Below are positions 8,544-17,361 of a stretch of DNA of 64,000 nt, piece after piece. Both the position numbers and the translations under genes were made by a program. The stretch comes from CAVQKZ01 sp963837325. Its GTDB lineage: Bacteria; Actinomycetota; Actinomycetes; Mycobacteriales; Jatrophihabitantaceae. The DNA is taken from contig CAWIMV010000001.1 of the NCBI GenBank assembly GCA_963837325.1, positions 372,001 through 436,000 on the forward strand, read 5' to 3'. The notes beneath the pieces are model-generated. The model was given only the letters and a program-made list of their open reading frames with translations, had not been told where the DNA came from and did no database searches. The number at the start of each line of letters is the position of its first letter. Within the stretch, counting starts at the first letter, position 1.

Positions 8544-9203
8544 ATGTCCTCGAGCGCGGACCCAGCTGGGCGGCCGGACAGGACGCGAGACGCCGATCGC
8601 ACCAAGGCGGAGCTCCTGCAGGCGGCTACCCGCGAGTTCGCCGACCAGGGCTTCAGCGGTGCCAGGGTCGATGCCATCGCCGAAAACACCAGCACGACGA
8701 AGCGGATGATCTATTACTACTTCGGCGACAAGGAAGGTCTGTATCTCGCGGTCCTCGAGAACGCCTACCTCCACATTCGCGCGCTCGAGCAGCAGGTCGA
8801 CGTCGATCACCTCGACGCGACTGAGGCGCTGCGCCGACTGGCCGAGATCACCTTCGATCACCACGAGACGCACGAGGATTTCATCCGGCTCGTCAGCATC
8901 GAGAACGTCCATCACGCCGAACACCTTAAGAAGTCGGACGTGCGGGCCGGCCTGGCCGCACCGGCCCTCGATGTCCTGACGCGGATCCTCAAGCGCGGCA
9001 AAGCTGCGGGGACCTTTCGCAAGGACATCGACGCGCTCGATGTGCACATGATCATCAGCTCCTACTGCGTCTTCCGGACCGCTAACCGGTACACGTTCGG
9101 TGCGATTTTCGACCGTGACCTGCTCGACCCCCGTCGCCGTGCCCACATGCGGCGGATCCTGGGCGACATGGTCGTCGCGTTGGCGACAACCGCCCGAGAC
9201 TGA
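8544..9203 (+). CDS. TetR-family regulator, likely controller of the quinate/shikimate island
   Basis: Predicted protein of 219 residues. The TetR helix-turn-helix lies at about 18-66 (TKAELLQAATREFADQGFSG, TTKRMIYYYFGDKEGLY). The rest is the helical ligand domain (LVSIENVHHAEHL, LTRILKRGKAAGTFRKDID, related to TetR_C_33-like domains). A GAGG lies 9 nt before the ATG. The MHS transporter operon starts 110 bp downstream behind an operator that recurs before the converging dehydrogenase operon. The regulator likely represses both and responds to quinate, shikimate or a product. Target assignment is inference from position. Confidence 0.88.
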   Translation: MSSSADPAGRPDRTRDADRTKAELLQAATREFADQGFSGARVDAIAENTSTTKRMIYYYFGDKEGLYLAVLENAYLHIRALEQQVDVDHLDATEALRRLAEITFDHHETHEDFIRLVSIENVHHAEHLKKSDVRAGLAAPALDVLTRILKRGKAAGTFRKDIDALDVHMIISSYCVFRTANRYTFGAIFDRDLLDPRRRAHMRRILGDMVVALATTARD

Positions 9204-9254
9204 CGACCAAAGGCTGCAGCAACCACTTGACATCTCCTCACCAGATTGCGAGGT

Positions 9255-9284
9255 TTGACGTGCGAACTCACTAGTTAGTACATA
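9255..9284 (+). promoter_or_regulatory. Promoter and TetR-type operator of the transporter operon
   Basis: A -35 TTGACG (9255-9260) and a -10 TACATA (9279-9284) are 18 bp apart. Between and over the -10 lies ACTCACTAGTTAGTACATA (9266-9284), with a central ACTAGT palindrome. The same 19 bp occur inverted at 19537-19555. A repressor bound here would block polymerase. Confidence 0.72.
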
Positions 9285-9312
9285 GAATCGGCTCGAAGTC
9301 CGGAGGTGCACG

Positions 9313-10701
9313 GTGGGCCAGCCGCCAGCCCAGGGCTCGTCTGAAGACGGTCCCCCTCGTCGAGCTGCCTTGGCCGCGTGGATCGGGAGCGCGCTCGAGT
9401 ACTACGACTTCTTCATCTACGGCACGGCAGCCGCTCTCGTCTTCGGCAAGATCTTCTTCCCCGGCTCCGACCCCGCCGCCGGAACCCTGCTGTCCCTGGC
9501 GACCTTCGGCGTCGGATACGCCGCGCGGCCGATAGGCGCGATCGCACTCGGGCATTTGGGCGATCGGATCGGCCGGCGTGCCGTGCTGTTGCTCACCGTG
9601 TCGCTGATGGGGTCGGCGACATTCCTGGTGGGGTGCCTGCCGACGTATTCGACGATCGGGGTGGCCGCGCCGGTGCTGCTGGTCGCGCTGCGCCTACTGC
9701 AGGGCTTCTCCGCGGGCGGCGAACAGGCGGGGGCGAACTCACTGTGTCTCGAGCACGCACCGCAACGCCGGCGCGCGTTCTTCACCAGTTTCACGCTCAG
9801 CGGGACGCAGGGGGGCCAGGCGATAGCGACGGCCGTCTTCCTCCCGATCGCGGCGCTGCCGGATCACGACCTGTTCACGTGGGGCTGGCGGATCCCGTTC
9901 CTGGCCAGCGCGATCGTCACCGTGGTTGGCGTCGTCATCCGTCGTACGCTCGACGAGACGCCGGTGTTCGAGGCCGAGAAGGCCGCCGACGCGGTCGAGC
10001 GCCTGCCGATCGCCGCCCTGCTCCGTGACCATTGGCGCGGCGTGCTGCGCGTCGCGTTCGCCGCGGTCATCGCCACCCCGAGCACGATCTTCACGGTGTA
10101 CGCGCTGTCCTACGGCGTGGGCACGATCGGGTTGAGGAAGACGCCACTGCTCTGGGTCGGGGTCCTGGCCAACATCGTGGCGCTCGCGACGATTCCTATG
10201 TGGGCCAAGTTGTCTGATCGCGTCGGACGCAAGCCGGTGTTCCTCGCGGGATCCGTCGGTTCGGCCGTGGCGACGACTGCGTACCTGTGGGCGGTTTCGG
10301 CCGGCAACTACGCACTGGTCTTCATCGTCGGCATCCTTATGTTCGGGGTCATCTACACCGCGACGAGCGCGGTGTGGCCGGCCTTCTACGGCGAGATGTT
10401 CCCGACCAAGGTCCGGTACTCCGGAGTTGCTCTTGGGACTCAACTCGGCTTCGCGATGGCCGGCTTCACGCCGACGATCATCACTACGTTCACGTCAGGA
10501 CACGATGCCTGGATCGGTGCCGCACTCATCACTGCCGCACTGTGCTTGATGAACATCGTCGCCGTCAGTACCGGTCGCGAGACCTATCGCGTGCCCACTG
10601 CCGATCTCGGTGTCCCTGACGACGCGCGTTCCAACGCGTCGAGCCGGCTTCACGACCCGGCGGTCTCCGGTCTGCTGGCACGACACCGCTCGAGTGCGTG
10701 A
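9313..10701 (+). CDS. MHS-type MFS transporter, probable shikimate/quinate uptake
   Basis: Predicted 12-helix carrier of 462 residues from GTG 9313 (GGAGG 6 nt upstream). The metabolite:H+ symporter signature is clear: ALEYYDFFIYGTAAALVFGK, LGHLGDRIGRRAVLL, LRLLQGFSAGGEQAG, LDETPVFEAEK, and the repeated loop LSDRVGRKPVF. The MHS group includes ShiA (shikimate), PcaK-like and alpha-ketoglutarate carriers. Its place before the dehydroshikimate dehydratase gene makes shikimate, quinate or dehydroshikimate the best substrate guess. It is the first gene of an operon with the MBL-fold hydrolase and QuiC-like gene. Confidence 0.88.
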   Translation: MGQPPAQGSSEDGPPRRAALAAWIGSALEYYDFFIYGTAAALVFGKIFFPGSDPAAGTLLSLATFGVGYAARPIGAIALGHLGDRIGRRAVLLLTVSLMGSATFLVGCLPTYSTIGVAAPVLLVALRLLQGFSAGGEQAGANSLCLEHAPQRRRAFFTSFTLSGTQGGQAIATAVFLPIAALPDHDLFTWGWRIPFLASAIVTVVGVVIRRTLDETPVFEAEKAADAVERLPIAALLRDHWRGVLRVAFAAVIATPSTIFTVYALSYGVGTIGLRKTPLLWVGVLANIVALATIPMWAKLSDRVGRKPVFLAGSVGSAVATTAYLWAVSAGNYALVFIVGILMFGVIYTATSAVWPAFYGEMFPTKVRYSGVALGTQLGFAMAGFTPTIITTFTSGHDAWIGAALITAALCLMNIVAVSTGRETYRVPTADLGVPDDARSNASSRLHDPAVSGLLARHRSSA

Positions 10702-10704
10702 GCC

Positions 10705-11514
10705 GTGGCGGCCGCCGAACTCGAGCGCGGGCCGGCGCCGGACCGGTTCGCGGTCTACGCGGTGCGGTTCGCACAGCGGACGGGTGTACGCGGGCAACAC
10801 CTGGCCGGTCATGACGAACGATCCACCGAGCCGCACGACACGTCCTACTACGTCTGGATCGCGCTGTCGTCGACGACCACGGTGCTGGTCGACGCGGGCA
10901 TCGACGCGGCCACGCCCGTGTCGATCACCGGATTCCAGTTCCGGGACTGTCCCGTTGCGGTGTTGCAGAGCGTCGGCATAGACACCGGCGACGTCGACCA
11001 CTTGGTGCTGACCCACCTGCACTACGACCACACCGGCTGCGCCCACCACTTCGGCGACGCCCGGTACGTGATCCAGTCTGCCGAGCTGGACTATTGGAAC
11101 GGTCCCGCCGCCGACCGCAACAAGCGGGAAGCCTGGCTGTGCAACAGCGCGGACGTCGACCGCCTGCGCCGGCCGGAGATCGCCGGGCGCGTCGACGTCA
11201 TCGACGGCGATCACGACGTGAGTCCGGGCATCAGTGCCCACCGGGTCGGCGGGCACACCGCTGGGCTGCAGGTGGTCCGGGTTCAGACGCCGAGCGACCC
11301 CGTCGTCGTCGCATCGGACGCCTGTCACTTCTTCGAGAACCTCAGTGAGGACCGGCCGAGCCCGATCGTCCACAGCACGCCGGACGTTTACGCGGCGTTC
11401 GACCGGGTCCGCGAACTCGCCGGCCCCGACGGAGTTGTGCTGCCCGGCCACGACCCCGCGGTGATGACCCGATTCGAAGCGGCCGGCGATCCCAGGGTGG
11501 TGCGGGTCCGATGA
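10705..11514 (+). CDS. MBL-fold hydrolase (lactonase-like)
   Basis: Predicted protein of 269 residues with the metallo-beta-lactamase metal motif HLHYDH (104-109) and later ligands GGHTAG, SDACH and LPGHDP, in the spacing of N-acyl-homoserine lactonase-like proteins. It should be a two-zinc hydrolase. The start is GTG 10705, 3 bp after the transporter stop, without a clear Shine-Dalgarno site, so coupling is likely. In this operon a lactone hydrolase acting on a quinate or shikimate-derived lactone or ester is more plausible than quorum quenching. Substrate unproven. Confidence 0.82.
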   Translation: MAAAELERGPAPDRFAVYAVRFAQRTGVRGQHLAGHDERSTEPHDTSYYVWIALSSTTTVLVDAGIDAATPVSITGFQFRDCPVAVLQSVGIDTGDVDHLVLTHLHYDHTGCAHHFGDARYVIQSAELDYWNGPAADRNKREAWLCNSADVDRLRRPEIAGRVDVIDGDHDVSPGISAHRVGGHTAGLQVVRVQTPSDPVVVASDACHFFENLSEDRPSPIVHSTPDVYAAFDRVRELAGPDGVVLPGHDPAVMTRFEAAGDPRVVRVR

Positions 11515-13412
11515 GCGCGGACCAGAACGGCGTCGCCGGCCGTCGGCACTGCATCGCCACGGTCTGCCTGTCCGGAACCATCGAGGACAAGCTGAAAGCC
11601 GCCGCGCACGCCGGCTTCGACGGCGTCGAGATATTCGAGAACGACCTGGTCACGTCCCGGCTGGCACCACGGGAGATCGCCCGCGTCGCCGCTGACCTGG
11701 GTCTGTCGATCGAGCTCTACCAACCTTTCCGGGACGCCGAGGGCATCCGCGAAGAACGCTTCGGCCGGGTCCTGCGCCGGTTCGAGCGCAAGCTCGATGT
11801 GATGGCCGAACTCGGCACCGGCATGATCCTCGTCTGCTCGTCGGTGGCGGCAGACACGGTGTCTGATGACGACGTCTCAGCCGGGCAATTGTGCAGCCTC
11901 GCCGACGCCGCGGTCGGGCGCGGCGCTCGCATCGCCTACGAAGCGCTCGCCTGGGGCACCCACGTCTCGACGTGGGACCACGCCTGGGACATCGTCCGGC
12001 GGGCCGCCCACCCCGCGCTCGGGCTGTGCTTGGACAGCTTCCACATCGGCTCGCTGGGTACCCGGCTCGACCGGCTCGCAGAGGTTCCCGCCGACGCGTT
12101 GTTCTTCCTCCAGTTGGCCGATGCGCCACGCCTTGCGATGGACGTCCTGCAGTGGAGCCGACACCACCGCGTGTTTCCGGGGCAGGGTTCGTTCGACCTC
12201 ACCGATTTCACGACCCGGGTACTGGATGCCGGCTATCGCGGACCGTTGTCGCTCGAGGTGTTCAACGACGTCTTCCGCCAGGCGGACCCGGCTCGCACCG
12301 CGGTCGACGCCCGGCGTTCCCTGCTCGTGCTGGAGGACTCCGTCGCCCGACGCGTACGGAAGCCTGACCAGGCGCTGGCGCGACTCCCTGATGCTGCACC
12401 GGTGTCCGGATTCGGCTTCGTGGAGTTGACGGTCGACGGCGTGTCGGGCCCGCAGATGGCGGACGTGCTCACCAGCCTCGGCTTCGCCCACACCGGCCAG
12501 CACCGTTCGAAACCCGTCCAACTCTGGGAGCAGGGTGATGCGCGGATCGTGCTCAATTCCGCCGTGGTTCGCGTCGAGGAGTCGCCCGGGCTCGCCGCGG
12601 TGAACGGGATCGCCGTCGACAGCGCCGACCCCACCGTCGCGGCGCGCCGTGCCGAGGCACTGCGCGCGACACCGGCCCACCATCGCCGAGGAGCCGGTGA
12701 GGCCGACCTCGCGACGTTCCTTGCACCGGACGGTTCGGAAGTGATCTTCTGCCGGGCCGCGGGAGCGTCGGTGCCGGCCAGTTGGTCCGTCGACTTCCTG
12801 CCCACCGGGGTGGCCGGCGTCGCTGCGCCGCCCCTCCGATCCATCGACCACGTCGCCCTGAGCCAGCCGTTCGACCACTTCGAGGAAGCCGGACTGTTCT
12901 ACCGGTCCACGCTCGGGCTGACCGACGACACGGTCGGCGAATTCGCGGCGCCGTTCGGCCTGGTGCGGACGCATTCCGTCGCCGACGCGAAGCGGACGGT
13001 GCGCATTGCCCTGAGCGTTGCCCTGTTGCGGCGTGGTGACTGGATGCCCGGGGTGCCCAATCCACAGCACGTCGCGTTCGCCACCGACGATCTGTTCGGT
13101 GCGCTGTCGCGGCTACGTGAGCTTGGCGCTCCGCTGCTGCAGATCCCGGACAACTACTACGCGGACCTCGATGCGCGCGTAGAACTACCGTCCGACACTC
13201 TCAACGCTCTCCGGGCGGCGAACGCGCTCTACGACCATGACGGCAACGGCGCGTTCCTGCATGCGTACACGGAGATCATCACCGGCCAGGTCTTCTTCGA
13301 GGTCGTGCAGCGCGTCGACGACTACGCAGGCTATGGCGAGGTGAACGCGCCAACGCGAATGGCTGCACACCGCGCGGCCCGCCTGTCGCGACAGCGTCAG
13401 GATGCACTCTGA
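11511..13412 (+). CDS. quiC: 3-dehydroshikimate dehydratase, QuiC-type two-domain protein
   Basis: Predicted protein of 633 residues, the usual size of QuiC1-like enzymes. Residues 1 to about 275 form an AP-endonuclease-2-like TIM barrel (GTIEDKLKAAAHAGFDGVEI, YEALAWGTHVSTWDHAWDIV, LCLDSFHIGS, LSLEVFNDVFR). About 300-600 form a VOC/4-hydroxyphenylpyruvate-dioxygenase-like half (VELTVDGVSG, IDHVALSQP, PQHVAFATDDLFGALSRLRE). The enzyme turns 3-dehydroshikimate into protocatechuate in the cytoplasm. It starts at an ATGA overlap with the MBL gene and ends overlapping the converging dehydroquinase gene by 16 bp. The second domain is thought to be structural or to hold another activity; that is not settled here. 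Confidence 0.9.
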   Translation: MSADQNGVAGRRHCIATVCLSGTIEDKLKAAAHAGFDGVEIFENDLVTSRLAPREIARVAADLGLSIELYQPFRDAEGIREERFGRVLRRFERKLDVMAELGTGMILVCSSVAADTVSDDDVSAGQLCSLADAAVGRGARIAYEALAWGTHVSTWDHAWDIVRRAAHPALGLCLDSFHIGSLGTRLDRLAEVPADALFFLQLADAPRLAMDVLQWSRHHRVFPGQGSFDLTDFTTRVLDAGYRGPLSLEVFNDVFRQADPARTAVDARRSLLVLEDSVARRVRKPDQALARLPDAAPVSGFGFVELTVDGVSGPQMADVLTSLGFAHTGQHRSKPVQLWEQGDARIVLNSAVVRVEESPGLAAVNGIAVDSADPTVAARRAEALRATPAHHRRGAGEADLATFLAPDGSEVIFCRAAGASVPASWSVDFLPTGVAGVAAPPLRSIDHVALSQPFDHFEEAGLFYRSTLGLTDDTVGEFAAPFGLVRTHSVADAKRTVRIALSVALLRRGDWMPGVPNPQHVAFATDDLFGALSRLRELGAPLLQIPDNYYADLDARVELPSDTLNALRAANALYDHDGNGAFLHAYTEIITGQVFFEVVQRVDDYAGYGEVNAPTRMAAHRAARLSRQRQDAL

Positions 13413-13843
13413 GATCGGCTCTTGGTGACGATTGCCTCGAGCGCGGCGACGTATCCGCGCGCGCCCGCGCCGGTGATGTGGACGGCGGCCGAATCGGCGA
13501 AGATGTCGTTTCGCTCCTTGCCGTCGAGCGCCCAGAACGAGGAGATGTGGACGATTGCGAACGGGCGTCCGACGTCGCGCACGCTATCGAGCAGCGAATA
13601 GCCCACTGAGGTTAGTCCGGCCGGGTTGACGATGAGCCCGTCCAGGCTGTCCTGGTGCTCATGGATGAAGTCGATCAGCGCCCCTTCGTGATTGGACTGG
13701 AACTGCACGACCTCGACGCCGAGCCCAGTTGCTGCGTCTTCGATCATCGCCGAGATGTCGGCGAGCGTGTCGAGGCCATACTTGTCCGGACGGCGTTTGC
13801 CGAGCCGGTTCAGATTCGGTCCCTGAACCACCGCTATGCGCAT
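13397..13843 (-). CDS. aroQ: Type II 3-dehydroquinate dehydratase
   Basis: Predicted protein of 148 residues. Type II motifs are VVQGPNLNRLGKRRPDKYG with the catalytic Tyr22, FQSNHEGALIDFIHE, IVNPAG with Asn73, and VHIS with the catalytic His99. The segment after it (SFWALDGKERNDIF, Arg111) is longer and unlike the usual HLSNI-x-RE-x-FR, so this is a divergent, probably catabolic copy. It interconverts 3-dehydroquinate and 3-dehydroshikimate. It is last in the reverse operon, 6 bp after the LivF-like gene, and supplies the substrate of the QuiC-type enzyme that meets it tail to tail. Confidence 0.88.
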   Translation of the reverse strand: MRIAVVQGPNLNRLGKRRPDKYGLDTLADISAMIEDAATGLGVEVVQFQSNHEGALIDFIHEHQDSLDGLIVNPAGLTSVGYSLLDSVRDVGRPFAIVHISSFWALDGKERNDIFADSAAVHITGAGARGYVAALEAIVTKSRSQSAS

Positions 13844-13849
13844 CTGGCC

Positions 13850-14608
13850 TCACAGTCCTAGATAGATCGTGCGTACTCGTGGGTCATTGCTCAGTTCGGT
13901 TGATGGGCCGTCCATGACGGCCACCCCGTTCTCCATGACGACGCATCGGTCCGTCGACGCGAACGTCAGCTTCGCGTTCTGCTCGACGAGCAGAATGCTG
14001 ATCGCCTCCTGTCGAAGGCGGGCGATGACCCCGGCGATCTCGTCGACGAGAATGGGCGAGAGGCCCATCGACGGTTCATCCAGCAGCATGAGCGATGGTC
14101 GCGACATGAGAGCGCGGCCGATGGCCAGCATCTGTTGCTGACCGCCGGACAGCGCCCCGGCCAATCGGCTCTTCATTTCCAGGAGCACCGGGAAGATCGC
14201 GTGCACCTGGTCGAGGCCGGACGCGATTTCGGCCTTGGACGCTGTATAGGCACCGAGCTTCAGGTTCTTCTCGACCGACAGCCCTGCGAAGACATGGCGC
14301 CCTTCCGGGACGTAGGCAATGCCGTGACGCACCCGGTTCTGCGGTGCGGTGCGTCGCAGATCCAGCGACCCGTAACGCACGGCGTCTGCCGAGCGAGCGA
14401 CGTGGCCCATGATCGCCTTCAGCGTCGAGGTCTTGCCCGCACCATTGCTGCCGATGATTCCCAGCGATTCTCCGGGGCTGACCGCGAAGCTCAGGTCGGT
14501 GACGGCCCGCACGCCGCCGTAGCGCACCGAGAGGTTCTGGACCACGAGTGTGTGACCCGGCGTGTTCGTCGGGCCGGTCCCGGTGTCCGGCGTTGCTGCG
14601 GTTCTCAT
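13850..14608 (-). CDS. ABC importer ATPase, LivF type
   Basis: Predicted ATPase of 252 residues. Walker A is GSNGAGKTS (53-61), signature LSGGQQQM (153-160) and Walker B LMLLDEP (173-179). The branched-chain amino acid transporter LivF pattern is present (YVPEGRHVFAGLSVEKNL, LLVEQNAKLTFASTDRCVVM). The start overlaps the stop of the fused LivM-LivG gene (ATGA); longer upstream frames are not used. In this operon the importer more likely handles an aromatic or alicyclic acid than an amino acid. Confidence 0.92.
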   Translation of the reverse strand: MRTAATPDTGTGPTNTPGHTLVVQNLSVRYGGVRAVTDLSFAVSPGESLGIIGSNGAGKTSTLKAIMGHVARSADAVRYGSLDLRRTAPQNRVRHGIAYVPEGRHVFAGLSVEKNLKLGAYTASKAEIASGLDQVHAIFPVLLEMKSRLAGALSGGQQQMLAIGRALMSRPSLMLLDEPSMGLSPILVDEIAGVIARLRQEAISILLVEQNAKLTFASTDRCVVMENGVAVMDGPSTELSNDPRVRTIYLGL

Positions 14609-16419
14609 CCCGACGTCTCCACGGTTGCCTCGATGTCCCGCTCGGTTTCCGCGTCCACCCCGCCGAGATACGCGGTGATGACCGCAGCGTTGGTGACGAC
14701 TTCCTGCGGAGTGCCGTCGGCGATCACGAGGCCGCCGGAGAGCACGGTGACCTGGTCGCACAGCGACATCATCAGTGCCATGTTGTGCTCGACGATCAGG
14801 ACGGTGACGCCCGTGTCCCGAATCGCCCGCACCATCTCTCGCAGCTGATTGACCTCCTCGCCGTTGAGCCCAGCGGCCGGTTCGTCGAGGAGGAGCAGTG
14901 CGGGCGCGCACGCCATCGCGCGGCAGATCTCGACCCTGCGCTGTATTCCGTAGGGCAGGTTGTTCGGATGGCTGTTCGCGTAGTCGGACAGCCCGTATTG
15001 GGACAGCAGCCCGTCGCACCGGCGTTTCAGTTCCCGGTCGCGGCGCAATTCGCCGATCGGCCAGCCGAATACCTTCCAGATGGATGTCGACGGGGAACGG
15101 TCCGCGGCGACAAGAACATTCTCGCGGACAGTGAGCGTGGGGAACAGTCGAAGGTTCTGAAACGTCCGAGCCATCCCGTCGAGCGAGAGCTCGTTCGGCC
15201 TCCGCCGGGTGGTACGTACTCCATCGACGCGCACGCTGCCCGCCGTCGGCCGGTACAGGCCGCTGATGACGTTGAACAGGGTGGTCTTCCCGGACCCGTT
15301 CGGGCCGACCAGACCGCGGATCTGGTTCTGCGGCACGTCCAGCTCGACGTCACTGAGCGCCTTGAGCCCGCGGAATGCCATCGAGATCCCCGAGACTTCG
15401 ACCGCCGATCCCACCCTTTCGGTCCCGGCGCCGCGCGGTTCGAACACGCCGAGTACCCGATGTTCGTGGGTTCCCTTGCGTCGCACGCGATCGACGAGTC
15501 GGGATAGTTGGTCCGGGACTCCGGCGAGGCCGGTCGGGGCGAATACGACCACGAGAACCACAACCACGCCGTAGCCGAGTTGGGCATAGGTGGCATGGTC
15601 GGAAAGGATCTCGCGCACCACGATTAGGGCAACGGTGCCGACCACGCACCCCAGGAGGCTCTGCCTGCCGCCGATGATCACCATGGCGAGCAGGAGGAAC
15701 ATCGTCGACACGCTGAACGATTCGGGGGAGACGAACTCGATGAGTGCCGCGTAGAGAACACCGGCGATTCCCGCATAGAGGCTGGCGATCATGAATGCCG
15801 CCATCCGAAGCACGGAGATGTTCGCACCGAGGCAAGCCGCGGCGAGGGCGTCGTCGCGCATCGCCCGCATGCGCCGTCCGTGTGGACCGTTGACGAGGAA
15901 TTTCGCAACGGCGAACACGAACAGCCCGATGCCGGCCGCGAAGTAGAAGAACCAGTACTCGTTGCTGAGGTCGACTCCGAACAATGGCGGTTCGGGCACG
16001 CCGGAGATCCCGTTGGCCGCGCCAGTGAAGGACGTGTTCGTCACCCAGCTGGTGAACCCCAATGCGAGCCCTAGTGTGACGATGCCGAGGTAGTGCGACT
16101 GCACCCGGAGCGCGGGTATCCCGACGACGGCTCCCGCCGCGAGCGCGGTGCCCAGGGCCAGCGCGGCGCTCGACCAGAACCCGAAGCCCTCGCGGACGGT
16201 CAGGATCGCCACCATGTACGCGGACAGTCCGAAGAACGCGACCTGCGCGAGGTTGACCTGCCCGGCGACGCCGAGCGCGAGGCCTTCGCCGATGGCCATG
16301 ATCGAGAAGATGATGGCCACGTTGGCGACGTGAATGCTGTAGGAATTCAGCCCGTACGGAATCGCGTACGCCACCAGGACGGCGAGCGGCCAACCGAGCA
16401 GCCGAACGCGACCGGTCAT
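14605..16419 (-). CDS. Fused LivM permease and LivG ATPase
   Basis: Predicted protein of 604 residues joining two subunits that are normally separate. Residues 1 to about 305 are a LivM-type permease (LALGVAGQVNLAQVAFFGLS, GAANGISGVPEP, RAMRDDALAAACLGAN, AMVIIGGRQSLLG). A charged linker of about 35 residues follows, then a LivG ATPase with Walker A GPNGSGKTT (372-380), signature-like LPYGIQRR (487-494) and Walker B LLLLDEP (508-514). The overlap with livH on one side and livF on the other is 4 bp. The ATPase half must sit in the cytoplasm, so the last LivM helix should end inside. Confidence 0.92.
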   Translation of the reverse strand: MTGRVRLLGWPLAVLVAYAIPYGLNSYSIHVANVAIIFSIMAIGEGLALGVAGQVNLAQVAFFGLSAYMVAILTVREGFGFWSSAALALGTALAAGAVVGIPALRVQSHYLGIVTLGLALGFTSWVTNTSFTGAANGISGVPEPPLFGVDLSNEYWFFYFAAGIGLFVFAVAKFLVNGPHGRRMRAMRDDALAAACLGANISVLRMAAFMIASLYAGIAGVLYAALIEFVSPESFSVSTMFLLLAMVIIGGRQSLLGCVVGTVALIVVREILSDHATYAQLGYGVVVVLVVVFAPTGLAGVPDQLSRLVDRVRRKGTHEHRVLGVFEPRGAGTERVGSAVEVSGISMAFRGLKALSDVELDVPQNQIRGLVGPNGSGKTTLFNVISGLYRPTAGSVRVDGVRTTRRRPNELSLDGMARTFQNLRLFPTLTVRENVLVAADRSPSTSIWKVFGWPIGELRRDRELKRRCDGLLSQYGLSDYANSHPNNLPYGIQRRVEICRAMACAPALLLLDEPAAGLNGEEVNQLREMVRAIRDTGVTVLIVEHNMALMMSLCDQVTVLSGGLVIADGTPQEVVTNAAVITAYLGGVDAETERDIEATVETSG

Positions 16420-17285
16420 GCGCGGTTGACCGTCTGCTCGCCGAACAGGCCGGTCGGCTTGATCATCACGAGGACCGTGAAGACCAGGAACACGACGAGG
16501 TCGGAGTATCCCTGGGCATGCCCCGAGACGAACGAGTCGAGCACGCCGATACCGAGTCCGCCGAGCACCGCGCCCGGGATGTTTCCGAACCCGCCGAGGA
16601 TCGCGGCGGCGAACGCCTTGATCGCCAGCGAACCGCCCATCGTGGGACTCACATAGAGCAGCGGTCCGGCCAGGCCACCGGCGAGCGCCGCCAGTCCCGC
16701 GCCGATTGCGAAGGCGAACGCATTGCTGCGGCCCACGTGGATCCCGACGCTGGTTGCCGCATCACGATCCATCGCGGCGGCCTGCATCGCGGCGCCGCGA
16801 CGGGTGTGATGCAAGAACAGCACGAGCGCGATGGTCGCGACCGCGGTTACCCCGAGTACGACAAGGTCGTACGGCCGAGTGCGGATTCCGGCGATCACCC
16901 ACGGCGCACCACCGAACGGGGTCGGCACGGCCCGTCCGGTCGTGCCCCAGATCAACGTCGCGACGGCCTCGAGGACGATCCCGAAGCCGATCGTGCCGAT
17001 GAGCATGAGATCGACGTCTTTTCGCTCGAGCGGTCGCAGCACGCCCTCGATGAACAAGCCGAGTATCGCCGTGACGACGATGCCGAGAACGAGCGCGAAC
17101 CAGAAGTTGAAATGCGTCGTCAGATAGAACGTGGAGATGACGTAGGCACCGATCATGAGAACGTCGCCGTGGGCGAAGTTCACCAGCCCCATGGTCCGGT
17201 ACACGATCGAGAATCCGAGCGCGATCAGCGCGTAGATCGCGCCGAAGCTGAGTCCACCGACCAGGGTTTGAACGAACACTTGCAT
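16416..17285 (-). CDS. ABC importer permease, LivH type
   Basis: Predicted inner-membrane permease of 289 residues with about eight helices and LivH motifs: GGLSFGAIYALIALGFSIVY, GLVNFAHGDVLMIGAY, AAAMDRDAATSVGIHVGRSN and AFAAAILGGFGNIPGAVLGG. ATG 17285 is chosen because it opens the family N-terminus (MQVFVQTLVGG); the frame stays open 22 codons further without family likeness. The stop overlaps the LivM-LivG start by 4 bp. It pairs with the LivM half to form the channel. Confidence 0.92.
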   Translation of the reverse strand: MQVFVQTLVGGLSFGAIYALIALGFSIVYRTMGLVNFAHGDVLMIGAYVISTFYLTTHFNFWFALVLGIVVTAILGLFIEGVLRPLERKDVDLMLIGTIGFGIVLEAVATLIWGTTGRAVPTPFGGAPWVIAGIRTRPYDLVVLGVTAVATIALVLFLHHTRRGAAMQAAAMDRDAATSVGIHVGRSNAFAFAIGAGLAALAGGLAGPLLYVSPTMGGSLAIKAFAAAILGGFGNIPGAVLGGLGIGVLDSFVSGHAQGYSDLVVFLVFTVLVMIKPTGLFGEQTVNRA

Positions 17286-17361
17286 GTCGTCTCGTCTTCC
17301 GTTCGGTGACCGGACTGCGGATGAGTGCGAGGGATTTGTCCGCGCACCCATCCGCTTTTGA

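Noticed and set aside
10705..11514. Quorum-quenching acyl-homoserine lactonase.
   Set aside because: The metal motif alone does not give substrate, and the operon context points to quinate/shikimate metabolism.
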